A stretch of 64,000 nt of DNA from Melieria omissa. Lineage: Eukaryota > Arthropoda > Insecta > Diptera > Ulidiidae. Location of the stretch: contig OZ020270.1 of assembly GCA_963971225.1 (NCBI GenBank), forward strand, positions 24,253,689 through 24,317,688. The letters are read 5' to 3'. The notes beneath the pieces were generated by a model. The model did not search any database and was not told the DNA's origin. It worked only from the letters and a program-made list of their open reading frames with translations. Every line of letters starts with the position of its first letter. Position 1 is the first letter of the stretch. This document shows, in pieces, positions 56,062 to 64,000 of this stretch. A program made the position numbers and the translations under genes.

Positions 56062-57375
56062 GGTATGCAGCTCTCAAGAAAAGCGAAAACTTCATATAAA
56101 AAAGCTCAAGAAATCCTCAAGGAAATTTCCTTGAGTCATATTTTCTTGAGGTGTACGCACCTCACAAGAAAACTGATTCGGTTTTTTTTATACTTTTTTT
56201 TATTGAAAAATGAAATGACAACACTGATTTCGCCAAGAAACATATGTGTACCTATTTATTTCTTAAAGGAAAAAGTGACAGCTGCCTGCCTTTCATGCCG
56301 GCCATGAAAATGCCGCAGTCCAACGTGCCGCAGTCTCAAGACATGTAATAAAAGCGTAATCGGTTGAAATGTATTAAAAACTAAACCAATCGTCGCCCAT
56401 TTGGAGAGAACTGAATCTTTCTATTAAAATAAAAAATTGTCCAGTAGAATGCAAATCATCTTGTCAAAATTTCTTTCAAACGTCAAATTTACTTCACTAC
56501 CATGGTGGAATTATACAGGTGGAGTAACCTGATGACAGTTTTTGTGATTATGACAGTTCATGCTGCCTTGAAGAAACAATGTTGTTTTTTGCAAAACTAA
56601 GAGTTTTTTCTAACGCTAACGCTCCAGTTTAAGTTACTTTTCAAATATATATTTAAACCGTGCGTAACTGAACTCTTTCAACGTAACTAAACAATTTCGT
56701 AACTTGTACTACAATATTTGAACTTTGAATTTGATTATTTGGTTTTGAATTATTTGAACTATGACGAAGTCGAGCTGCAGTTTTTGCCACCGCACTTGGA
56801 CGGAGGAAAAGGACCCCGTTTTCCACGTACCGCAGCATGCCAAGGAATTGATATTCCGGTATCTTTCAAAGATTTTCCACCTCCGTCAGAAATCACAAAA
56901 AAATGCAACAACAATAACAACATCCTGTAAAAATCCTAACACAAAGCCAAGTCGACACAATTAAGGAAGAGAAGCGAAAAGACTGATGGAGAAAGCCAGA
57001 AGCGTAAAATACACTCGGTGTTCGTATTAGTAGTTAGTATTATGCTCATTTGCTAAGCGTTTGCTTGTTATACACACTAATGAGTTGGCTCTGCCTTTAG
57101 TCACTCAATCGATAACTTTTTTGTTGATGGAATAGATAATTCACATAAATGTGCGTTTGAATTTCAGAACTATTTGAAATAATTATTAGCGCCATCTAGT
57201 GAAAAAGGCCGAATTATTTCCCTTTTCTTGCTACCTTTCAATGCAACGTTTAAATAAGGCAGTGTCAAATACAAACTGTCAATAATTACTCCACCTGTAT
57301 AATTCCACTATGCTTGACTACTACTTTTTCACGCTCAAGAAATATATGCTCGTTGTTTCTTGAGAGCTGCATACC
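56062..57375. mobile_element. Inverted-repeat MITE with CTCAAGAAA motifs, hosting another MITE
   Basis: GGTATGCAGCTCTCAAGAAA at 56062 and its inverse ending 57375 define it. CTCAAGAAA-type motifs recur about six times in both orientations near the ends. Its left part is also present at 50759 in the first duplication unit. Target duplication not clear. Confidence 0.6.
56505..57308. mobile_element. Nested MITE, 804 bp
   Basis: The ends GTGGAATTATACAGGTGGAG and its inverse form an imperfect inverted repeat of about 65 bp that includes GACAGTT and CTGCCTT. The duplication breakpoint at 56569 lies at the inner edge of its left end. Target duplication unclear (possibly TA/TG). Confidence 0.65.
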
Positions 57376-58200
57376 TACCTTAAACCCAAAACCCAAACAA
57401 AATACATTTCAATTTTGTTGACGTAAAAAAATGTTCAAGGGATTTTCTAACGACAGTACGGTAGCAAAAAGAAAAAGAGGACGTCAAAAAGACCTTTAGT
57501 GTCAGATGCGCAATATGGCGGCTGAGAAGAAGCATTGGCTCTACTTTCTGTTTTTGTATCATTTTTTTTTTACCATGGCTACTCAAGGTCTATAGAACAA
57601 AGGTCCCGCCACTTAGACGTCAAAAAATTTGTTGTGCTCGTGTGACGTCACACAGTAGCGAGCTCTGATTGGTCGAGCTTGTAAAATGCTAGAAAATGTA
57701 AACAAACCCGAAAAAAGGTAGTTGCCATACAGTAAAAATTAAGCAAGTTGAAATATGTATACATGCATATGGAATTATTTTAAATTTTTTTTTAGTTTAC
57801 GCCTTTTAATGTAAGAGTTGTCTCGCATTTGAGCATTCAGGCTGCGTATTCGCGAATACATTTTTGATCGAAAAAAATTTTTTTTTAACGTTTTCACTGC
57901 AAGAAATGTGTTGCGATTCTTCAATGTGCCGCTGTAAATAACAAGGTGCAGCTAACAGTCCATCGCCGTTGATACTTTGGAACACCATTTCAAGACTTTT
58001 AACGCTTAAAGCTCAGAGGCAAGGTAACATATATAAAATACGAATAAAAAGTATATAAATGTGGCAACACTACGAATTGCTCATTCTACGTCACAACATG
58101 GCGAGTGGCGTAACCTTTATTTTATAAACCTTGATGGCTACTCGTATCGTCTTGACTAATTACTCTCAGCTGTCATTGCTGCCTGTTGCTCTCTCCCACC
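57376..58200. other. Upstream region of eIF4G without a coding gene
   Basis: Contains AATATGGCGGCTG (near 57512), a consensus CRE and a CCAAT box (listed), and CTACGTCACAACATGGCG near 58085. No ORF that I can support. Confidence 0.4.
57642..57672 (+). promoter_or_regulatory. Perfect CRE and inverted CCAAT box
   Basis: GTGACGTCAC (57642-57651) is a full palindromic CREB/ATF site, and TGATTGG (57666-57672) is an inverted CCAAT box 14 bp downstream. The pair is typical of promoters. It lies about 1 kb before the candidate eIF4G start codon, so a link to that gene is inference. Confidence 0.4.
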
Positions 58201-58720
58201 ATGTGTTGAGTGCACTCTGTTGTCACCGTCGCTTTTTTCTTCCTGTTCTTTTCGCGAAGTTTTTGTTTTTATTTTGGATCTTTATTTTTTGATTTGTTTT
58301 TGTCCCCTCTCTGTTTTGTGTGTGTACGTGTGTCTTTTCTAGTGCGTATTTTTTCTTAGTGCTGTCTGGCTGTCGCCAGCGCCTGTTTATAAGCTTCAGT
58401 GCTTTGCTTGGACGCACGATTCACTGTGTCTATTAGTGTCTCCGACTGTTGTTGTCGCGGTGGCGTATCTGGTGGCTGATAGACTTTTGCTGTGCGCGTT
58501 AAATGGGTCGTCGTTGTCGGTCGCGTTGGTAAAGTGATGAAGCGTAAGCGGCGCGCGAGAGGGTGGTGGCAGCAAGTTGACACAACGGGACGAATGGGCT
58601 AATATGTAAAGTGCATTACTACCGTAAATTGCGATCCCCGACGCTACTGCCGTCTGCGTGCTGTAATTAATTGTTTGGCTGCTGTGTCTGAGCATTCGCT
58701 CGAGCACGGCTCGCAGCAAG

Positions 58721-58787
58721 ATGTCCGACCACGCTGTCGTCAGCATCCTCCCCGCATCTGTGATCTGTGCCAGTGCTTCCGGACAGG
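58721..58787 (+). CDS. Candidate first coding exon of eIF4G
   Basis: ATG at 58721 (context CAAGATG) opens MSDHAVVSILPASVICASASG and meets a possible donor GTAGCG at 58788. The exon would end in phase 1, which is exactly what the acceptor at 60275 needs, giving GQ then AQTSEIF across the junction. The donor is weak (AGG before GT) and the phase would match by chance one time in three. The region is GC-rich compared with its flanks, as expected for a 5' exon. It could also be an upstream ORF. Confidence 0.3.
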
Positions 58788-59325
58788 GTAGCGGAGCGCA
58801 CGAAAAAAGAAACGAAGAACCGAAGCACAAATGAAATCTAGCAAAATGGAAACACAAAGCAGAAGAGCAAAAATGTACAAAGCTCAAATTTGCTTGAAAA
58901 ATATAAATACCCAAATCACGCCGCACAAAAATCGTGAACTCGTCAATTTATGTGTGTTGGCGGCAGCGGTGCCGGTGCCTGCACTTGCTTTTGAATATTT
59001 TTCATTCATTCATATTATTTATTAATGTTTTTTCATTTAAATTATTTTCGTGCGCACAGACGATTACGCGTATGCGCGTAGGCATGTATGCACGTGAATA
59101 TACATGTATGTGTGTGCTTCTATTTAGACATATGAGGTACATTTTCTGATAGTACAACGTCCGCGCACTTATTTAACTCTTTTCTGCAGTATTTTTTATA
59201 TAAAATGTAATTAACAATCAAAAGACACAAACACTTAATTAGACTGAACTTAGACTTAATTTGCATTATTTTCAAACTTACGTCTGTGTGTTGCGCGGCC
59301 ACCTTGAATTTTTGCCCATTCTTAA

Positions 59326-60049
59326 GGGGCACAACTAGTTTGACCGCCTGAAAAAAGGAGATTTTTGTGAATTTTAAATTTTGTGAAGTATTGCATCGAA
59401 TGTTTTAAAATTTTGCAGATATATTTATGCATAAATAATGAATAAAAAGTAATTTTTTCAAATGAAAATATTCGATTTTCAGCAAGTTATCCACCATCTC
59501 CTGAGCCTTAAAAAAAAAACGTTCTCCCACTGCTGCAGTGATTGTAGCCTTCGCAGTGCCTGAAATCAAAAAAACCAAAAATTTTACTTAACTAGATTAT
59601 ATTTCCTATACAATGACCCTCGGTTGTAAAAAAAAATAAAATGCAACAAAATGGCGATATTTTGAAAAAAAAATTAAAATTTTGCTGAAAAATCTGATGG
59701 TTTCTGGGCTGGCATAATTATACTTTTCATCCTATCATTAAACTGGAGGGTCATTGTATGGAAAAACAAATACACAATAAGCTAAAAAAAGACCCAAGTC
59801 GATCGGATGATTTGTTATCAAGTTACAGCTGCAGCAAATTTGAAAAACGTAGTTTTGAGAAAAACGCGTTTAAAGTTTTAAAACCGTGTTACCGCGTAGT
59901 GAACGAGACGGATTTGAGGCTCTGTATCTCAGAGACTTTTACGAATTCGACAAAATCCGTTCGTATACTTTTTCTATGATAGTTATACTATAAAAATATG
60001 AAATAAAACAAAAAACGAAATTTTCAAAATTTCAAACTAGTTGTGCCCC
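59326..60049. mobile_element. TTAA-flanked MITE, GGGGCAC-ended, 724 bp, in eIF4G intron
   Basis: TTAA lies at 59322-59325 and 60050-60053. The ends are GGGGCACAACTAGTTTG and its inverse. It carries CAAAATGGCG (near 59647), an internal inverted pair ACAATGACCCTC/GAGGGTCATTGT, and the GAAAAACGTAGTTTTGAG-type motif (59842-59878) shared with two other TTAA MITEs. Confidence 0.85.
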
Positions 60050-60274
60050 TTAATTCTGCTTTCGACGTTCTTCACCCTCAATTTGACTGTATTAATCGGT
60101 ATTTGCTAACATTAACGCAGTGTTAACGCCACACAGCCTAAAATTTTAGTTGATATGCGCGGGGGTTGGTCATTTTGAAACTGCTGTACGATTTCTTCCT
60201 AACATTATCGCTTGAATGTTAGGATTTTATAATTATAATATGCTATAAATTTTGTTTTTCATGTTCTCTTGTAG

Positions 60275-61941
60275 CTCAAACAAGTGAGATTTTCGCATCA
60301 AAGCTACAACATCAGCAAGCAACTAAACCTCTAGATGAAAATACTAGCACTTTAAAGTCCGATTGTGTTCAACAGCAACAACTGCCTACAACGCAACAAG
60401 AACAACAACTAAAATATCCAATCCATAAAGTGCCACAATTAAATACACAACAGCAAATATCAACATTTGTAGCAACTATTGCTGCTGACAACAGCAGTAA
60501 CAGTAAATCGAAAGAAACCACAATAGCAACGAGTAACCCACAACAGCAACAACCAAGTGAAAGTGTTTCTTCCTTAGTTACGGCAACGACATTGACAACG
60601 CCAACAGCAGCCGCGTCGACAACGAAAAATTCAACATACAACGCAGCAGCTTCGGCGCCATCCAACGACTGGTTCCAAAATCCCGCGCTTAGTACGGACA
60701 GCGGCAATAATTCAAGTATTATTAGCAGATCTGCCGAGCCGCAATCGCAATTGATCAATAGAGATTTAGAAATTCCCACACGGCAACCGCAGCAACAACA
60801 ATTAGGCACAGCAAATACGAACGAAGTTCTGCTTACCGCAGTGAATGAGATGCAACTAACTGACACAACAACCACAACAGCAGCTGTAACATCCACTTTC
60901 AGCAAAGATCCACAATCATCATCCGGTTCAACGACAGCGAGTAACGGTAGCACCGTTGCCAGCGATGCTGTCTGCAATGTCGACGGTACTAGTATTTTAT
61001 CTGATAAGCATGGAAAACTAATAACAATAATATTTCCGTAGATAACGTAGTCCCCGCAAATCAGGAGCTTATCAAAAACAACAATAATCATAACGATCCA
61101 TTCAACAAAACGTCGCCAAGTGACAAGTCAATTACAACAAACACCGACGGCGCTGCAGCAATTGCCCGCCAGCAATCGAATCGCATTGCCAGCAATGTGA
61201 CCAGAGAATGTGATGAGACTGATCGAGCCTCCCTCCAAGAATTAACACCAATACAGCAACAACAAGAACACAGTAAACAACCACCACTACAACAAACCAC
61301 AGATACAAACAGTAATAACTTGGAAAAGGCTGCAACTGATGCCAGCACAACGATGACAGATCAAGCTAAACCGGATCAAGCTGGCGAAACCGATTGTCTA
61401 AAAGTAGCTTATGCCGAACGTAAAACGACACCGGTTGCTGCTGCTGTCAAAGCAACAGTGACCGCTGCGAAACCACCGCCTGCTGATGGTGATAGCAGCA
61501 GTGGTGCATCATCTGCCGCTAAAATTGCAACAACTAGCTCTACCTCTAATACCGTGCTCACAGCCGCGGCAACAACAGCGGCAGCACAAGCCTCGCCTTC
61601 AGCAACGCAACAGCAGCCAATAATCAACTACAATGAAGGCCAGTGGTCTCCGAATAACCCGACTGGCAAAAAACAATACGATCGCAAGCAATTATTGCAG
61701 CTGCGTGAAGCTAAGGCTTCACATATACAGCCGGAAGTAAACAATGACGCCATACTACCACAACCGAATCTGATGCCGTCATTTGTCCGTAATCCTAAGC
61801 GCGTGCAGTCGATGGTCGGTCCGTCCAGCAACAATCGTAGCAGCGGTGCCGGCGTCATGGACAATGCCGGTGGTGGCGGTGCCTTCGTTATCAAGCAAGC
61901 ATCCATGTCGGGTGTACATGGACGCGGCAGCATGAAAGGCG
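60275..61941 (+). CDS. eIF4G: eIF4G, two N-terminal exons (60275-60985 and 61042-61941)
   Basis: Translation initiation factor 4G, the scaffold of eIF4F that links cap-bound eIF4E to eIF4A, PABP and the 40S ribosome in the cytoplasm. Identification rests on GKKQYDRKQLLQLREAKASH: Y-D-R-K-Q-L-L (61677-61697) is the canonical YxxxxL-hydrophobic eIF4E-binding motif in its eIF4G context, followed by ILPQPNLMPSFVRNPKRVQ, also seen in fly eIF4G. Upstream is a long Gln/Thr/Ser/Asn/Ala-rich, probably disordered region. An acceptor (CTTGTAG) precedes 60275; the small intron 60986-61041 keeps frame; the last exon ends at a GTAAGC donor in phase 1. The MIF4G and MA3 domains must lie beyond the window. 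Confidence 0.88.
60986..61041 (+). other. 56 bp intron of eIF4G
   Basis: The exon frame shifts here and a TAG would end the reading at 61041. A GT at 60986 and AG at 61040-61041 remove 56 bp and give an in-frame join (VDDNVVPANQE). A CTAAT branch-point sequence lies about 25 bases before the acceptor. A GT at 60992 (50 bp intron) is also in frame. Confidence 0.75.
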
Positions 61942-62512
61942 GTAAGCACTTAAATCAAATGAGAATTATCTCATATAAAATATGTTTATTCGTGCGTGCG
62001 ACACTTTCGCACACTAAATACAAAAAAATCACAAATTTTCAGGAGGCAACAATTTTTTTTTTAATCTAAGCAAACGCTCAGGGACACTATTAATGCTGGA
62101 CATTGTGTTGGTTCAGGAAGGATATAAGTTAGGAGATAGGGTTTAGAGGGGTTTGAATCAATCAAGATTATAGGTGCTGGGAAAAATATCTGGGCCAGAA
62201 ACGAACTCTCTGTAATGCGTAGTGCCCTGAAATATTGTTTTAACTGTCTGTTTAAAGATGAGTGTAATATTAAAAAACAAGTTAGTTCGGCAGTGAAAAT
62301 AGTTCATTTTGTAAACATTTTCTTAAATTTTCTACTTGGTTGTGGAAATATATAATTTTAAATTACGGCTCTTCACCTAAAAATTGAATGACTAGTGGTA
62401 TTATCCCATGTTATGCCTCTGTAACGGAGAAAATGCGTTCGAAGAAAATTGTATCACCTTTTACAGTAACAGCAGCGGCATAACTCATAATAACATCATT
62501 AATGTATAACCA
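61942..62512 (+). other. eIF4G intron, AT-rich part
   Basis: Starts with GTAAGC. I see no exon, RNA or transposon before the MITE at 62513. Confidence 0.6.
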
Positions 62513-63345
62513 CAGAATAAACAATATACAGAATGCGCATCTGGTGTAAAGAAAATTTTCTTTGCGGGTTCCAGCGGTAGGACCCGTTTGTAGATGCGGG
62601 GAGAAGCAGTAAAGGGGACGAGAACGCACAGAGCGCGAGAGCGTAAACTGAGAAGCTGTGAGAGCGGTGTATGAAACAGTGACGCACCACACACTGTGGT
62701 TGTTGTTGTTGAGCAACAAGGCGATGTGCCGCTTGCATGTTGGTGATGGCTCGTGCTTGCTCTCCGCTTGGTTTTTTACAAACAAGAAGTGGTAAAGTTT
62801 GCATAGAAAAATTGATTGAGCGATCGCCAAGGCGCATAAATAAGGTGGTAGCACTACGGAAAAAACAAAAGTTCAATGGATTTTATTATTTCTTTTGGTC
62901 TGCTTGTAAAATAGAGGTTGTAAAAAGTAAAAATGGCAACAAAAAAAATAAATATATGTGTAAAAATATTGGAACAACCAAGGCGTATTTAGAAAGTGAT
63001 AAAAAGTGGAAAACTATTGCTACAATGTAGTGCTAATTATCAGAGAAAAAAGTTTAATCAGTTCTGGTGTTGCTACTACCTATTGAATTTGCCTTGGCGA
63101 TCGCTTTGCCAAATCAACCACCATTTCAATGTGCATGTAAAGCCAAGCTGGCTTGCTGCGGAAAGCAACAACATTGCGTGTGGTTGTCGAAATGAGAATG
63201 AAGCCCAAAACCATCGAATCTATGCATGTACATCAATTCGCGCTTACTCTCTCGGTTCTCTTTACATTTTCCTCACTCTTGTCGCTTCTGAAATGAAATC
63301 GCAAAATTATTTCAGATGCGCCTTCTGTATACTGTTTATTCGGTG
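62513..63345 (-). mobile_element. CACAG-ended MITE, copy 4 (833 bp) in eIF4G intron
   Basis: Same family as 10435-11256, reversed. The right end has decayed to CGGTG, and the flanks GTATAAC/ATTGAAC are no longer identical, so this copy seems older. The interior matches copy 1, including the part missing from copy 2. Confidence 0.85.
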
Positions 63346-63544
63346 ATTGAACATTACGTCCTCTGCTATTAACATTACAAACAGCACTAGACAGCTTTCA
63401 CTTCTGTTATATTACAGAACAAACAGCACAGAAATAAGAAGAAAGTAATGATCGTATGCAGCTCCGTGAAGCCTTGAGGGAAAAATAGCGTCGGCTGTGG
63501 TTGTTGTTGTTGTCGGCCAACAAAACGAAGTTGCTTCTTACATA

Positions 63545-64000
63545 CAGCTGCAGTCAAAATAATAGTAGTACGCATACAACGAAAAGAAAATTAAGAAAAA
63601 ATAATCTGCTTTTTTTTACAAATATTTATTTTGTATTTTTTTTAACAAGTTATATGTGTTAACAATGCAATCATAAAAGAAAACTTAAGAATTAAACTCA
63701 GTTTGGTTTGATTTAAATTAAATGCGTCAAAAGCTCCAAAATATGGACGGTCAAAAAAATAGTAGTTCGCTTTACTTTCATAAAAATGAAGCAAAAATTG
63801 TGTTTCATTTTAAAAGATTTAGTGGTTAAATAGTAATAACGTAATTTTTCTTCAAATTAATATTTAGTTGCGTGACTGTTGTTTGGCTATTACTGCAGCA
63901 CAGAGCCGATGCATTGAAATAACCAAATTTTCATATCTTTCTCTAGGGGCGTGGTCTACTGCTTCTCAAAGTTGATTATTATTTAAAAGATTATTGTGAA
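63545..64000 (+). mobile_element. Tc1-like element, left end (runs off the window)
   Basis: TA at 63543-63544 is followed by CAGCTGCAGTCAAAATAATA. A second copy of the core (GGTCAAAAAAATAGTAG) lies about 197 bp inside, as in the IR/DR arrangement of Tc1-like elements. The other end and any transposase are beyond the window. Confidence 0.65.

Larger units (their letters stand above)
45966..56569. repeat. 5,303 bp tandem segmental duplication
   Basis: Unit 1 runs from about 45966 to 51266, unit 2 from there to 56569. The junction joins sequence from the interior of the MITE at 45508-46212 to an inverted-repeat end at 51202-51266, with only a few shared T bases, so it did not arise by recombination of transposon repeats. 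I see single-base differences at 48285/53588 (T/C), 49866/55169 (C/T) and 50464/55767 (C/T). Confidence 0.9.

Noticed and set aside
58396..58926. 176-codon minus-strand frame upstream of eIF4G
   Set aside because: No domain or splice support. The GC-rich strand opposite looks like a 5' exon region.
60369..61091. 240-codon minus frame opposite eIF4G, rich in Cys and Val
   Set aside because: It is the reverse reading of glutamine and threonine repeats; no independent evidence.

Overview
The window is nuclear DNA of an insect, most likely a cyclorrhaphan fly (tephritid-like). The reasons are an eIF4G coding exon with a fly-type 56 bp intron, R1-clade, Ty3/gypsy, mariner, P-like and piggyBac-like elements, and AT-rich intergenic DNA. 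I see no bacterial, organellar or viral gene set, no CRISPR array and no tRNA or rRNA gene. The only host gene I can support is part of eIF4G on the plus strand at about 58.7-61.9 kb. Almost everything upstream of it is transposon on transposon.

Layout. 1-8.3 kb: an R1-clade non-LTR retrotransposon whose ORF1 is split by a second non-LTR element (CR1/Jockey-like), which is itself split by a 237 bp TTAA-flanked MITE. 8.4-24 kb: tandem repeats and a series of non-autonomous DNA elements (TTAA MITEs, a TA-flanked element, a piggyBac relic, a Tc1/mariner pseudogene, a foldback element, a P-like element with a THAP-like ORF) plus the first two copies of a MITE family with CACAG ends and 7 bp target duplications. 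24.2-24.8 kb: an 83/94 bp tandem repeat. 26.8-40.7 kb: a third CACAG MITE containing a hAT MITE, then a second hAT-like MITE containing a pogo-like MITE and a tandem Ty3/gypsy retrotransposon (three LTRs, two intact gag-pol units, 5,522 bp period, 4 bp target duplication only at the outer ends).

41-57.4 kb: a 51 bp perfect inverted repeat, then a mariner element broken by a 2.5 kb TTAA foldback that carries another TTAA MITE. The right part of this nest, a 1.05 kb near-perfect hairpin and a minus-strand reverse transcriptase relic form a 5,303 bp tandem duplication (about 45.97-56.57 kb). 57.4-64 kb: a candidate promoter region, a candidate first coding exon, and the N-terminal glutamine-rich part of eIF4G including its eIF4E-binding motif. 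The introns hold a TTAA MITE, the fourth CACAG MITE and the end of a Tc1-like element.

How it fits together. Target-site duplications (TTAA, TA, 4, 7 and 8 bp) date the insertions relative to one another and let most of the 57 kb be read as layers. The gypsy units look intact, with SAP-domain Gag, a frameshift signal and complete protease/RT/RNase H/integrase. The other transposases are broken. The most unusual signals are a predicted -1 frameshift pseudoknot, a 34 bp reverse-complement insertion inside R1 ORF2, three covarying hairpins in the R1 leader, at least eight TTAA elements of which many carry a palindrome near the end, and a motif shared between TTAA MITEs whose ends differ.
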